A stretch of 64,000 nt of DNA, from NCBI RefSeq assembly GCF_030247605.1, contig NZ_JAOTSB010000009.1, forward strand, positions 1 through 64,000. The letters run 5' to 3'. The position numbers and the translations under genes were made by a program. The stretch comes from Acidaminobacter sp. (lineage in GTDB: Bacteria; Bacillota; Clostridia; Peptostreptococcales; Acidaminobacteraceae). This document shows positions 23,794 through 33,347 of this stretch, piece by piece (positions within the stretch are counted from its first letter, which is position 1; every line of letters starts with the position of its first letter). Under the pieces are notes generated by a model. That model had not been told where the DNA came from and searched no databases. It worked only from the letters and a program-made list of their open reading frames with translations.

Positions 23794-25148
23794 TAATCCA
23801 GCTCCTCAATTATGGAATCTGCCCAGAACATTGAGCCAGAATCCTCACAGATTTGGTCGACGACCCTGCGGGCGTCCTCTCCGAAGCTGTAGAAACCAAT
23901 GCCATAGGGTGATGGCCCGCCGAAGCCCGGGTTCAGCTCGACTCCGGTGAAATAAAGACCATCGGCAGAAGTTTTTCCTGCCTCGTGGATCAGCTGTCCG
24001 TCCTGGGCGAAAACCGGGACGTCAATCCAGCGGTAGTTCGGGCGAAAGCCAGTAGCCCAGATGACGCTGGTGATCCCGGTCTGCGTCAGCTCAAGGCGCT
24101 CAGTCTCCTGAAGAGTGCCCCAGATCAGCCGCGGCAGCTTCAGGTCAAGATTGGACTTAGGCTTTCCAAGCCCCGCTTTTCCAATGTGGGACTCAATCTC
24201 ATCCATAAAGCGCTGAAGGTACGTCTCGGCGTCCTTCAGGGTTTCGATCAGGTTTGGTCGGACGATCAGGGCGCCGCCCTCAAAGCCGCTGAGACGGCCG
24301 ACCAGCGTCACGCCCTCCTGCTGACAGGTAGCGAGGTTTTGGCGGAGCTTCTCCACAATTTCGAGGCGCTCCAGGTCATCCGGTGCATATTCCACACCCC
24401 GGTCCAGCTTCGCGAAGCCGGAGAGGCGGTTGAGCCAGTATACGCCGTTGATGTTGTCATAGGCATCCGGGATGGGCCGCTGAGTACCAAGGGACAGCCA
24501 CACGTCCCGGCCTTCCCGGCGCAGCTCCAGGGCAATCTGAATGCCCGAGCGGCCGCCGCCCACCACGAGGACGCTGCCTGGCGCCAGTTGGCCGGGGTTC
24601 TTATAGGTCACCGAGTGCAGCTGCTGTACTTCTTTCGGGATTGCCTGCGAGGCCGCCGGAATGAACGGCTGATTATACTGGCCGGTCGCTGCCACGACAT
24701 CATGGGCTCTGAAAATACCTGCCGAGGTTTCGATGAGATATCTCAGCGGACGGTCGTAAGGCGCCACCGGGATGGCATCGATCTCCTCCTGGGTGAGCTG
24801 CCTGAGGCGCGTCGCCTCCACGCCCTCCATGACCTTTGGCTTGAAATGTTCGACCCAGTCCGTGAGGTGCTGGTTGATCTCCTCCAGGGTCATGAACCGG
24901 TTGTCGCTGGGCGCCATGTCTTCCATGCCCGGAAGGCGGGTCATCCAGTTCGGCGTGACCAGCGTAAAGGAGTCCCAGCGCTCGTGGCGCCAGGTCCTCA
25001 GGAGAGTACCGCGTTCAATGACGCAGTAGTCCATTCCCATCTGATCCAGGTAATAGGCCGCGCTGAGGCCGCTTGGCCCGCCGCCGATCACCAGCACGTC
25101 ATAATCATTAATTCTATTTTCAAGATCGTCCGTCTTATTTATAGTCAT
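23793..25148 (-). CDS. Flavin-containing monooxygenase-like protein (CzcO/FMO family)
   Basis: About 450 residues. FAD-binding GGGPSGLSAAYYL near residue 20, then a second Rossmann loop GGGRSGIQIAL for NAD(P)H and a conserved ATGFRPNY near the C-terminus. Fits the single-component flavoprotein monooxygenases often labelled CzcO. True oxygenase activity is odd for an anaerobe, so a reductase or oxygen-scavenging role is possible. ATG at 25148 is favoured by GGAGGAATTG upstream; a TTG two codons earlier is the alternative. A GCCGATGGT copy encodes Ala-Asp-Gly near the C-terminus (23958). Confidence 0.85.
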   Translation of the reverse strand: MTINKTDDLENRINDYDVLVIGGGPSGLSAAYYLDQMGMDYCVIERGTLLRTWRHERWDSFTLVTPNWMTRLPGMEDMAPSDNRFMTLEEINQHLTDWVEHFKPKVMEGVEATRLRQLTQEEIDAIPVAPYDRPLRYLIETSAGIFRAHDVVAATGQYNQPFIPAASQAIPKEVQQLHSVTYKNPGQLAPGSVLVVGGGRSGIQIALELRREGRDVWLSLGTQRPIPDAYDNINGVYWLNRLSGFAKLDRGVEYAPDDLERLEIVEKLRQNLATCQQEGVTLVGRLSGFEGGALIVRPNLIETLKDAETYLQRFMDEIESHIGKAGLGKPKSNLDLKLPRLIWGTLQETERLELTQTGITSVIWATGFRPNYRWIDVPVFAQDGQLIHEAGKTSADGLYFTGVELNPGFGGPSPYGIGFYSFGEDARRVVDQICEDSGSMFWADSIIEELD

Positions 25149-25313
25149 GGGCAATTCCTCCTGCTTCTGTCCGTTTCATCACAAACGTCATTTCTCTATT
25201 ATATCCAAAAAAGACGCGCTTAAAAGGGGAAGTTCGCCGCGGCTTCGAATTGGCGGTAAAAGCCGGGAAAAGCACGCGATTTGTTCATCTGGCGCCGTCG
25301 CTGCCTTCCGGGG

Positions 25314-25354
25314 ACAAAAAAGCGGGCCGGAGATCTCAACCTGATCCCCGGCCC
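25314..25354 (-). terminator. Terminator downstream of arcB
   Basis: On the minus strand GGGCCGG...CCGGCCC encloses a loop of about 20 bases and is followed by GCTTTTTTG. The gap 25149-25484 also holds a GCCGATGGT copy at 25407; nothing else was seen. Confidence 0.8.
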
Positions 25355-25484
25355 ACTATTAAGTACATTTCACCTGTCATTATACAGCTAAAACCCTAAG
25401 ACTTCTGCCGATGGTCATCCAACCCACGCCCCACCGCCCAGCTCTTCAGCTTTTCTTTCTCTAAAATGTAGCCCTTGAATCCGT

Positions 25485-26477
25485 CTACACGTTCCCAATC
25501 GTCGCGACCATGATCGCCTTGATGGTGTGCATGCGGTTCTCTGCCTCGTCGAAAACCACGGAATGACGGCTTCTGAAGACCTCATCCGTGACTTCCATGG
25601 CGGTGATGCCAAATTTCTCAAAAACTTCTTTACCAACCTGCGTTTCCAGGTCGTGGTACGCCGGCAGACAGTGCATAAAGATCATATCCGGATTCTCCGT
25701 GCGATTAATGAGATCCATATTGACCTGATATTTCGACAGCTGCGCAATGCGCTCCTCGAAGAGATGCTCCTCGCCCATGGATACCCAGACGTCCGTGTAG
25801 ATGACGTCCGCGCCCTTGACGCAGTCCGGATCCTCGGAGAACTCGAGGACCGCGCGCGTCTCCTTCGCGACCTCCTGCATCTCTGCCACGAGGTCCTCCG
25901 CCGGCCAAAGCTCCTTAGGTGCGAAGGCGACAAAATGCATCCCCATCTTGGCCGCGCCAATCATCAACGAGTTGCACATGTTGTTGCGGGCATCGCCGGC
26001 ATAGACAAATTTCACTTTGTTCAGCGGCTTGTCCACGTGCTCCATAATGGTCAGGAAATCCGCCAAAATCTGCGTTGGGTGGTACATGTCCGTGAGGCCG
26101 TTCCAAACAGGAACGCCGGCGTGCTGGGCAAGGGCTTCCACAGTGGACTGCTCATAGCCCCTGAACTCAATGCCGTCATAGAAACGGCCCAGGACCTTGG
26201 CGGTGTCTTCAATGGATTCTTTTTTGCCCATCTGGCTGTTGGTGAGGAAGGTCACGTGAGCGCCCTCGTCATAAGCAGCGACTTCAAAAGCGCAGCGCGT
26301 GCGCGTGGAGGTCTTTTCGAAAAGCAGGACAATGTTTTTGCCGACCAGAAGATTCGACCGGACGCCAGCCCTCTTTTTGCATTTGAGATCTCTGGATAAA
26401 TCGAGCAAATAACGGATTTCCTGCGGAGTGAAGTGTTTCAGTGTGAGAAAGTGCCTACCTTTGAGACTGACTGGCAT
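25485..26477 (-). CDS. arcB: Ornithine carbamoyltransferase (catabolic type likely)
   Basis: 330 residues with the carbamoyl-phosphate loop STRTR (57-61), HPTQILADF and the ornithine-binding HCLPA. In the arginine deiminase pathway it phosphorolyses citrulline to ornithine and carbamoyl phosphate. The neighbour arcA upstream on the same strand supports the catabolic assignment over biosynthetic argF. Neither a carbamate kinase (arcC) nor an arginine/ornithine antiporter (arcD) is present in the window. It ends in a clear terminator. The 295-base gap to arcA carries two GCCGATGGT copies in inverted orientation (26544, 26734). Confidence 0.93.
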   Translation of the reverse strand: MPVSLKGRHFLTLKHFTPQEIRYLLDLSRDLKCKKRAGVRSNLLVGKNIVLLFEKTSTRTRCAFEVAAYDEGAHVTFLTNSQMGKKESIEDTAKVLGRFYDGIEFRGYEQSTVEALAQHAGVPVWNGLTDMYHPTQILADFLTIMEHVDKPLNKVKFVYAGDARNNMCNSLMIGAAKMGMHFVAFAPKELWPAEDLVAEMQEVAKETRAVLEFSEDPDCVKGADVIYTDVWVSMGEEHLFEERIAQLSKYQVNMDLINRTENPDMIFMHCLPAYHDLETQVGKEVFEKFGITAMEVTDEVFRSRHSVVFDEAENRMHTIKAIMVATIGNV

Positions 26478-26772
26478 GGATAAACCCCCTTATACATTCT
26501 GCTGGCCCGGGGGACAAGTCTAAAGTCCTACAGTCTCCATCCTGCCGATGGTCGCCTCCAGTCCCACTTCGCCGCTCCTGCGCCAAACCTTGATTTTCAC
26601 AATTCTGAATTTCATTTTCTCACATTTGCGCCAGAAATCAATACTTTTTTGATTATTTATGCTTATTTTTTTGAATTTATTCAGTCCAGTGGCCTCAGAA
26701 GCGACTTGGGAAGGGATGTCGCCCTTTGAAGTCACCATCGGCAAAAAGCACTTATCTTTTGAACGGCGTGAC

Positions 26773-28011
26773 TTACAGCGGGTCCCGGATCAGCGGCATG
26801 GACATGCACCGCGGTCCGCCCCGTCCCCGGGACAGCTCGCTGGACGGCATGACGTGAAGCCGGATGCCTTGCTCCTCAAGGAGATGGTTGGTGATGTGGT
26901 TCCTGGCGTACACGATCACCTCGCCCGGCGCTATAGCCAACGTGTTGGACCCGTCATTCCACTGCTCCCTGCCCGCGTCAATGCCGCGCTTGCCGCCGCA
27001 GCGGATCAGGGAGACGTGTTCGAGATCCAGATACTTTTCCAGGATGCGCTTCAGATCCATGGTCTCCTTTTCAATCCGGAGGTCGCGGCTCTTCCCTGCG
27101 GGCCGCTGGATGGAATAGACCGTCAGCGGGCCCTCGATTTCCGGGTGAATGGTAAAGGTCGCGTGATCCACCATGGTGAACACCGTGTCCAGGTGCATGT
27201 AAGCCCTTGATTTTGGAATGTCGAAGGCCAGGATGACCTCGAAGCTCTGGCCGTCGTCAAACAGCCGCCGGGCAAAGAGGTCAATGGCGGAAGCGTCCGT
27301 CCTCTGTGAAATTCCAATGGCTATGACCTTGTCCGTCAGCACCAGAATGTCCCCGCCCTCGATGCAGTAAGGCTCCCGGCGGTCGTACCACAGCTTGATT
27401 CCGGCGTCTTTAAAGTCGGGATGATGCCGGAAGATGTATTTGCTGAAGAGGGTTTCCCTCTGACGGGTGACCGTCCGCATGTGATGGAGGGAAATGCCCG
27501 TGCCCACCGCCGCGAAGGGATCCCGCGTAAAGTAGAGGTTCGGCATGGGATCGATCAGGAAGGGATAGTCGCTGTCCAGAAAGTCGGTCAGCGTTTTAGG
27601 GTTCGCAATATAGACCTCTTCCTTGCGAATCCCCGCCATCATTTTGTCGATGAGGGCCCGGGTATCTTTGAAGGACCGGAAGTACTCCCGAACGGCCTCT
27701 TGCTTCATATCCCCCTGAAGTCCCGCTTCCTCGATGAACTCCTCCATAAAGAGCTCCCGTATTTCCTCCGTTTGAATGCTCTGGGCCGCCAAATCCTCAA
27801 GGTAGACCACCTCTATGTCATTGCCCCTGAAGATTTCAGCGAAAGCGTCATGTTCCTGCCTTGCCACATCCAGATAGGGGATGTCGTCAAAGAGCAGCCT
27901 GTCCATGAGCTCAGGCGTAATGTTCTCAATTTCGCTGCCGGGTCTGTGCAGCAGCACCCGCTTAAGTTTTCCGATTTCCGAGTAAACGTTGATTGCCGGT
28001 GTGATCAACAT
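26773..28011 (-). CDS. arcA: Arginine deiminase
   Basis: Hydrolyses arginine to citrulline and ammonia. The family blocks are present: [25 protein letters not shown] and the C-terminal [11 protein letters not shown] with the nucleophile Cys at about residue 402 of 412. ATG at 28011 (MLITPAINV) is preferred because GAGAGGTGG lies before it. An upstream ATG at 28035 has no ribosome site and falls inside a leader ORF whose stop codon overlaps the arcA start. Promoter elements are visible about 90-115 bases upstream. Confidence 0.95.
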   Translation of the reverse strand: MLITPAINVYSEIGKLKRVLLHRPGSEIENITPELMDRLLFDDIPYLDVARQEHDAFAEIFRGNDIEVVYLEDLAAQSIQTEEIRELFMEEFIEEAGLQGDMKQEAVREYFRSFKDTRALIDKMMAGIRKEEVYIANPKTLTDFLDSDYPFLIDPMPNLYFTRDPFAAVGTGISLHHMRTVTRQRETLFSKYIFRHHPDFKDAGIKLWYDRREPYCIEGGDILVLTDKVIAIGISQRTDASAIDLFARRLFDDGQSFEVILAFDIPKSRAYMHLDTVFTMVDHATFTIHPEIEGPLTVYSIQRPAGKSRDLRIEKETMDLKRILEKYLDLEHVSLIRCGGKRGIDAGREQWNDGSNTLAIAPGEVIVYARNHITNHLLEEQGIRLHVMPSSELSRGRGGPRCMSMPLIRDPL

Positions 28012-28076
28012 GGGCTCCACCTCTCCAATACACATCTATAGTTGTGGTAATTGGCTTTAATTGGCAATTTATTCAT
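28005..28076 (-). CDS. Leader ORF of 23 codons overlapping the arcA start
   Basis: ATG at 28076 follows AAAGGAG at a good distance. The frame runs 23 codons and its TGA overlaps the arcA ATG (ATGTTGA). This layout is typical of translational coupling or leader-peptide control. The peptide starts MNKLPIK and contains Arg14 and Arg19, not an arginine run. No other support exists; it may be a coincidence of a good ribosome site. Confidence 0.5.
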   Translation of the reverse strand: MNKLPIKANYHNYRCVLERWSPC

Positions 28077-28095
28077 CCGTTTCTCCTTTGATTTT

Positions 28096-28125
28096 AGTAT
28101 ACCACTCCAGAAATATTTTATTCAA
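28096..28125 (-). promoter_or_regulatory. Probable sigma-A promoter of the arcA transcript
   Basis: On the minus strand TTGAAT (28125-28120) and TATACT (28101-28096) are 18 bases apart. The predicted start site would fall almost at the ribosome site of the leader ORF. Confidence 0.6.
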
Positions 28126-28576
28126 GTTTAGTAATTTTAAGGTTTACGAGATAATAAAAATTTTTTTGAATAATTTAACTGACTGTGGATATTCATCGAG
28201 TGTATAAATTGTTATTTTATGGTATTCGTTGGCGTCACCGTTTGCTATGACTTGTCTCTGAACTTTATGAACAAATTGCAGGCAGTGAAAATCTGTATAA
28301 TCATTAAAAAAAGATCATAAAGATTTTTCTGAATTTTTGCATATTTTTATAGTTGGCCCGGAGGCTCAGCCAGAAGGTGTTTTGTGCTGTGGCGGGCGCG
28401 TCTTTTTTAGGTTTCCCTCAAGACCTATAATTCTCTGCCGATGGTCACATTTCTTTCAGTTAACATAACGCCGAATTTCCTCCGCTTCCGGGCGTTATGC
28501 ATATTGATTAATCACAAGTAATTTTTAAGCGATATTTACCCCATTTTGGGGTACTTTAAGGCGATTTGACTACAGA
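28126..28576. other. Divergent intergenic region between arcA and arginase
   Basis: AT-rich near 28126-28370. It contains a GCCGATGGT copy at 28437, a 9-bp inverted repeat CATAACGCC/GGCGTTATG (28464-28499) and the small palindrome ACCCC-attttg-GGGT near 28538-28552. ArgR-like AT-rich stretches are present but none is convincing. No gene. Confidence 0.6.
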
Positions 28577-28606
28577 TTGACAGGTTCAGCTTGGATCGAG
28601 TATGAT
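28577..28606 (+). promoter_or_regulatory. Sigma-A promoter of the arginase gene
   Basis: TTGACA (28577-28582) and TATGAT (28601-28606) with an 18-base spacer lie about 95 bases before the start codon. Confidence 0.7.
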
Positions 28607-28700
28607 GGTAGCACAAAGTCAACCGGCAACGATTTGGATTCCGTACGGTCCTATTAGTGGGTCACAGCCCGGATCCTACATGCTTGAAAGGAGATTTTTT

Positions 28701-29612
28701 ATGACAGCACTCAAAGAAAAACGCATTTCCATAGTTGGTGTCCCTATGAACCTGGGCGCGGACCGCTTAGGCGTCGACCTCGGCCCTGTCGCGATCCGTT
28801 ATGCGGGCGTCAAAGGCCGACTTGAGCGACTTGGCTACGATTTCGAGGACCGCGGCGACATCCAGGTGGTCCGTCCTGAAAACGCGAGAGATGCTAAGAG
28901 CAATCTGAAATACCTGGACGAAGTCGTCCGCGTCAATACAGAGCTTTGCAACTCGGTTGCGGACATTATGTCTGAAGGGAGATTTCCGCTGGTTCTGGGC
29001 GGTGACCATAGCATCGCCATCGGCACCATTGCAGGTGTCCTGCAGCACAAGAAGAACCTCGGCGTGATCTGGTTCGACGCCCATGGCGACATCAATACGG
29101 CGGAGACTTCGCCTTCCGGCAACATTCACGGGATGCCGGTGGCGGTGGCGCTGGGCCTTGGCCACGAGCGCCTCATAGGGATAGGCGGCGCTGAGAACAA
29201 GCTGAATCCAAAGAATATCGTCCTGATTGGCTCCCGCGACCTCGACTCTGGCGAACGCAAGCTGCTCAAGGAGCTGGGCGTCACGGTCTTCACCATGCAC
29301 GAGGTTGACCTCATTGGTATGCCAAAGGTCATGGAAGAAGCGATCCGCGTCGCATCAGACGGCACTGACGGCGTTCACGTCAGCTTCGATATGGACGCTA
29401 TGGATCCGTTCTACGCCACAGGCACCGGTACCCGCGTCGCCGGCGGCCTCTCTTACCGCGAGTCACACCTCGCCCTCGAGCTGATCGCCCAGGCAGGCAT
29501 CATGACCAGCGCTGAGTTCGTCGAGGTCAACCCGCTGATCGACAACAAGAATGAAACCGCAGAAACCGCTGTCGCCTTGATGGATTCCCTTCTTGGAGGA
29601 TGGCTGCTGTAA
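28701..29612 (+). CDS. rocF: Arginase
   Basis: Hydrolyses arginine to ornithine and urea. Manganese-binding motifs GGDHS, DAHGDINT and SFDMDAMDP are intact, and the length of 303 residues is normal. ATG at 28701 follows GAAAGGAG; the frame runs upstream through the promoter and is not coding there. It is divergent from arcA, so the cell appears to have two competing routes for arginine: deiminase (ATP via carbamoyl phosphate) and arginase (ornithine for Stickland-type use). A terminator follows directly. Confidence 0.95.
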   Translation: MTALKEKRISIVGVPMNLGADRLGVDLGPVAIRYAGVKGRLERLGYDFEDRGDIQVVRPENARDAKSNLKYLDEVVRVNTELCNSVADIMSEGRFPLVLGGDHSIAIGTIAGVLQHKKNLGVIWFDAHGDINTAETSPSGNIHGMPVAVALGLGHERLIGIGGAENKLNPKNIVLIGSRDLDSGERKLLKELGVTVFTMHEVDLIGMPKVMEEAIRVASDGTDGVHVSFDMDAMDPFYATGTGTRVAGGLSYRESHLALELIAQAGIMTSAEFVEVNPLIDNKNETAETAVALMDSLLGGWLL

Positions 29613-29647
29613 GAAAATGATTTAAAGATTTAGTGAATAAAAAGGAG

Positions 29648-29683
29648 AAAACCGCCACGGCTGACGCTTGGCGGTTTTTTTTG
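29648..29683 (+). terminator. Terminator of the arginase gene
   Basis: AAAACCGCC and GGCGGTTTTTTTT arms around a 13-base loop. Confidence 0.9.
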
Positions 29684-29696
29684 TTGTAGTTTGAAG

Positions 29697-29905
29697 GAGG
29701 GTGACGCGGACAGCTTTTACTTTAGTGACGCGGACAAAAACGAAGTTGGGGACAATAGGCCACAAGCCGCGCGGACGGAAATATTTTTTGTACCAGAGCT
29801 TGAGAGAATGATTCTCATCTCGCTCAAAAGTGAACAGTTCTATTTCTATACTATTTCCGTCCGCGTCACCAAATCCAAAGTTGTCCGCGTCACCTTTCTT
29901 TTGGA
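29697..29905. repeat. GTGACGCGGACA repeat cluster with inverted ends
   Basis: Two GTGACGCGGACA units (about 29701 and 29724) face two inverted units TGTCCGCGTCACC / CCGTCCGCGTCACC (about 29858-29905). Between them is the tail TACCAGAGCTTGAG. Together they form a roughly 200-bp inverted structure. This fills the gap between arginase and the kinase; the short open frame across it is not a gene. Confidence 0.7.
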
Positions 29906-29913
29906 AGTGTCGT

Positions 29914-31566
29914 TCAAGCGTCTATGAGCGGCAAGGTCAGGATGGCTTTAAACAGGTCGCCGTCGGTTTCGATTTTGAAGCAGCCTTTTTGGAGTTCGGC
30001 GAGGCTTTTGGCAATGGCAAGGCCCAGGCCGGAACCGTCGGTGGTGCGGGCAGCATCGCCTCGTACAAAGCGTTCTGTCAGGGTGTCATCCACGTCATCC
30101 AGCGGCAGAGCGGAAATATTTTTCAGGGTAATGACGGCGTTTTGCTCGCTGCGCTGGAGATCGAGGTAGACTCTGGAGCCGGGCATGGCGTACTTCAGGA
30201 CGTTGAGGAACAGGTTCTCCATGATGCGCCAGAGGTGGCGGCCATCCGCATGGATGGTGAGGGGCTGGTCCTGAGGGGGCGTCGTCAATTTGAGCTCCAG
30301 GCTGGCTTGCTCCATGCGGTCGCGGACTTCACCGGCGGACTGATGGAGGAATTCCTGGAGGCTGAGAGGCTCGGCCTGGACGTTGAGATTGCCGGAGGAG
30401 GCTTTGGCGGCCTCGAAGAGATCCTCAGTCAGGGTCTTCAGGCGCTGGGACTTCTGGTCCAAAACGGCCAGATAGTCGGCTGCCTCGGGGGCGCTTAGGC
30501 CGGAGCGTTTGAGGAGATCAATGTAGTTGAGGATGGAGGTCAGCGGGGTCTTCAGGTCGTGGGAGACGTTGGTAATGAGCTCGGTTTTCATGCGCTCGGA
30601 TTTGAGGGCAGTTTCCAGGGCGGTTTGGTAGCCCACGGCGATCCCGTTGACTTTGGTGGAGATGCTTTTGAGTCGGGCGGGGCCTTCCGGGACCATCGGC
30701 AAGCCTAAGTCACCGGCTTCAATGGCGGCCAGGCTGGTCTCAATCCGGGCCAGGACCTGATCCTGACGGATCAGATAGAGGGCCAGGAGCGCAATACCGG
30801 AGAGGTACACCACGCCGCCGACCAGAAAGCCTAAGACACCCAGGGTCGCAGTCAGAAGGCCGCCGAAGATTATGGTGAAGGCGTTGAGGGCGAGGAAGCC
30901 AGTCGCAATGAGGAGAGGCATGCGGTCCACCGGGCCGCTCCTTAGTCTGCGCAGCGCCTTGCGAATAGGCCTTGAAACGGCGCCAAAGCACTTTGAAGCG
31001 CACCAGACCACAAAAGTGTGGCTGAGCAGCGTGCCGGTTTTAAGTCGCTTCCAGGTCAAAGTCCAGGCGTAGAGGGCTAAGGCACCGCTTAGGACGAGAA
31101 AGAGTGCAGCGACGGGTTTCATCAGCAGCTCCCACTCGCTGTTTGCGAAGCCCAGGAGTTCACCGGCGAGGCCAACCAGCGCGACCTGGATCCCAATCCA
31201 TAGAGCGAGGCCAAAGTCTACGAAGATTCGGTCGGTTTTAAGGAAGTGGACGTCGTCTGAGTCAGGACGGCGGCCGGACACCGCGGCCAGGAAAATGAGA
31301 CCGGTAAGCATAATCATGACGCAGACGGCGAGAAGGATCAGGGTCTGGGTATTGTCCGCGAGCCAGGCTTCGTGCCAGTCGTTAGGGTCCTGAAGCTCCT
31401 CATAAGCCTGGCTGCTGCGGTAGTCAAAGTCGAACAGGGTGCCTTCTGCCTCGTCGTAAAGGGTATTTGAGAAGACCAGGCCTGCCGCCAGGATCAATAG
31501 AATGACTGCGGTTTTCGTCAGCCAGTGTCTGAAGAGATTAGTCCAGTTTTTCGATTTTGTATCCAA
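29914..31566 (-). CDS. Membrane sensor histidine kinase
   Basis: 550 residues: an N-terminal helix (about 16-34), an extracellular loop, several further helices in the first half, HAMP-like linker near 290-320, HisKA with NVSHDLKTPLTSILNYIDLL (acceptor His), then HATPase with N-box ENLFLNVLKYA and GSGLGLAIAKSLAE. The start is unclear: TTG at 31566 overlaps the response regulator end by 29 bases and has only a weak ribosome site. No later ATG precedes the first helix. Cognate regulator is directly upstream. The signal is unknown. A GCCGATGGT copy lies inside (30692). Confidence 0.88.
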   Translation of the reverse strand: MDTKSKNWTNLFRHWLTKTAVILLILAAGLVFSNTLYDEAEGTLFDFDYRSSQAYEELQDPNDWHEAWLADNTQTLILLAVCVMIMLTGLIFLAAVSGRRPDSDDVHFLKTDRIFVDFGLALWIGIQVALVGLAGELLGFANSEWELLMKPVAALFLVLSGALALYAWTLTWKRLKTGTLLSHTFVVWCASKCFGAVSRPIRKALRRLRSGPVDRMPLLIATGFLALNAFTIIFGGLLTATLGVLGFLVGGVVYLSGIALLALYLIRQDQVLARIETSLAAIEAGDLGLPMVPEGPARLKSISTKVNGIAVGYQTALETALKSERMKTELITNVSHDLKTPLTSILNYIDLLKRSGLSAPEAADYLAVLDQKSQRLKTLTEDLFEAAKASSGNLNVQAEPLSLQEFLHQSAGEVRDRMEQASLELKLTTPPQDQPLTIHADGRHLWRIMENLFLNVLKYAMPGSRVYLDLQRSEQNAVITLKNISALPLDDVDDTLTERFVRGDAARTTDGSGLGLAIAKSLAELQKGCFKIETDGDLFKAILTLPLIDA

Positions 31567-32227
31567 TGCCCCACACCACCTTTAAGTATTTTGGGTCTTT
31601 CGGGTTGATTTCGATTTTTTCACGGATCCGCCGGATGTGGACCGAGACTGTATTTTCCGAGTTGATGGGCGTTTCGGACCAGACCTGCTCGTAGATTTGA
31701 TCGGAGGAAAAGACTTTGCCGGCATTTGAAAGCAGGAGGCGTACGATGTGATATTCGTAGCGGGTGAGTTTGATAGGGTCACCATCGGCAAATACCTCTT
31801 TGGTTTCGTCGTCGAGAACCAGACGTCCGCTGCGGAAGGTGGACGGCTTCTCAGTGTACGCACCCAGGCTTGTAAAGCGGCGAAGCTGGGATTTAACCCG
31901 TGCCAGGAGCTCAAGGGGATTGAAGGGTTTAGCTATGTAGTCGTCCGCGCCCAGGTTGAGGCCTAGGATTTTGTCGGTGTCCTCGGTTTTGGCGGACAGC
32001 AGGATGATAGGCAGGTTGGAGTGTTCGCGGATCTGGAGAGTCGCCCGCAGGCCGTCCAGCTCAGGCATCATAATATCGAGGAGGATGAGCTGGATATCGT
32101 GTTTTTTGAGGGCTTCCAGGGCTTCGAGGCCATTGTAGGCCTTGACGACCTGGTAGCCTTCGTGATTCAGATAGATTTCAATGGCATCAGTTATGGCGCG
32201 ATCGTCATCGCAGACTAAGATTTTCAT
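31538..32227 (-). CDS. OmpR-family response regulator
   Basis: 229 residues: receiver with D8/D9, phospho-acceptor D in LILLDIMMP (about 51) and K near 101, then a winged-helix DNA-binding domain (LTRYEYHIVRLLLSNAGKVFSSDQIYEQVW...TVSVHIRRIREKI). Partner of the downstream kinase, with overlapping ends. AGGAGCTAGCTT precedes the ATG. Targets unknown; autoregulation is common in the family. Confidence 0.93.
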   Translation of the reverse strand: MKILVCDDDRAITDAIEIYLNHEGYQVVKAYNGLEALEALKKHDIQLILLDIMMPELDGLRATLQIREHSNLPIILLSAKTEDTDKILGLNLGADDYIAKPFNPLELLARVKSQLRRFTSLGAYTEKPSTFRSGRLVLDDETKEVFADGDPIKLTRYEYHIVRLLLSNAGKVFSSDQIYEQVWSETPINSENTVSVHIRRIREKIEINPKDPKYLKVVWGIGYKIEKLD

Positions 32228-32420
32228 AAGCTAGCTCCTAAGTTAATATGATGGCCCTGTGCGGTTGTCGCTGATAAAATCTGCCTTCCGTGCACTGCGG
32301 GCGTTGGCCTTGGTTTTTGGAAATCTGTATTCAAGCTCGAATAATTTCATCTTAACAGAAAAAAACGTCGAAAAACCTCTGATAATTCTTAAGATATTCT
32401 TACGATAGCTAGAGACATGC

Positions 32421-32610
32421 ATAAAGTGAAGAAGCGCTGTCTCGCCGGGAGCTTGCTCACGGAGGGGCAGTGCTTCTTCACTTTATATTGGGCGCAGCCC
32501 GATACCGCTGCGCAGCCTGTCACCGAGCACAGCGAGGCGATAGGCGGAGCGAGGTGCACGTCTGTAGCGTAAAGTGTTCATTTCGCAACAAGGCGGAGCG
32601 AGGTGCACGT
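32421..32610 (-). repeat. 190-bp structured intergenic element, copy 2
   Basis: Same layout as the copy at 20045-20234, read on the minus strand: two ACGTGCACCTCGCTCCGCCT repeats (starting 32610 and 32561), GGGCTGCGCCC, then an 18-of-19-bp stem (32421-32439 with 32468-32486) and the identical loop core GTGAGCAAGCTCCCG. The stem sequence differs from copy 1 by paired changes. The rest of 32228-32732 holds the veg terminator and no gene. Confidence 0.85.
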
Positions 32611-32650
32611 CTCATAGCGAACGTGAACCTGACATCAAGTTAAACATCAA

Positions 32651-32705
32651 CCCCCAAAAAAGAACAAAGCCAGCGACCCCGCCGCATTCACGGCTAGTCA
32701 CTGGC
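32651..32705 (-). terminator. Terminator of veg
   Basis: On the minus strand GCCAGTGAC...GTCGCTGGC is followed by TTTGTTCTTTTTT. Confidence 0.75.
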
Positions 32706-32732
32706 ATAAATAAATACAGAATAAATCAGTCT

Positions 32733-33002
32733 CTATGAAACATTAACCCTTTGGCACAGCGTCACTTCTACTGTGTCCGTCAAAATGTCTGAATAACTGA
32801 ACGATACACGGCGCTCTGTATCGAGGCCGGCGTTGATACGTACAGTGAAAACACTTGGATAAGCTACTTCGAGAATGCCCTCACGGACATTCGCCTTGCG
32901 CTTGCCCTTATTCGTCTTGAGAATTACGCGTTCCCCAATCAGACCTTCGACCGACTTTCGAATCTCTGCAAGTGTCGCTTTTGTCGCCAAGTTGACCACC
33001 AT
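32733..33002 (-). CDS. veg: Veg protein
   Basis: 89 residues of the conserved Firmicute Veg family (small Sm/SH3-like barrel), recognised by IRKSVEGLIGERVILKTNKGKRKA and REGILEVAYPSVFTV. In Bacillus subtilis Veg stimulates biofilm formation and its promoter is very strong. The ATG at 33002 (MVVNLATKA) is chosen; a GTG five codons earlier lacks a ribosome site. A near-consensus promoter lies about 60-85 bases upstream. Confidence 0.93.
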   Translation of the reverse strand: MVVNLATKATLAEIRKSVEGLIGERVILKTNKGKRKANVREGILEVAYPSVFTVRINAGLDTERRVSFSYSDILTDTVEVTLCQRVNVS

Positions 33003-33057
33003 CCCATTCTCTATCACACTGTATAAATATTACCATACAGTCAGAGAAAAGTCAAAT

Positions 33058-33087
33058 ATTATACAATAGTAGTATTTAATCTGTCAA
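33058..33087 (-). promoter_or_regulatory. Strong sigma-A promoter of veg
   Basis: On the minus strand TTGACA (33087-33082) and TATAAT (33063-33058) are separated by 18 bases. The rest of 33088-33347 is AT-rich with no gene seen. Confidence 0.8.
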
Positions 33088-33347
33088 CTAGGTTTTGTCG
33101 AAAAATGTCTGTTAGTTTTATATCAAGTACAAAATGTTCTCAAAAGCCTCAAATTGCTGCATTTAAGCAACTTTTTACAGACGATTCGAATGCATCTTTT
33201 GCCAACTGATCCGCATATTTTACCTCTGTTCTAACCTTTGATCGCTCGATATTAATATAAATTAACCAAATTTTAACCTTTTGGCTTTGTCTTCTCTTTT
33301 TCATACTTATTTTTATCTTACATTTTCCTCGTCAAGCTCAAATTACT

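Noticed and set aside
29691..29927. 78-codon frame after arginase
   Set aside because: It runs through the GTGACGCGGACA repeat cluster and its inverted copies; no ribosome site or homology.
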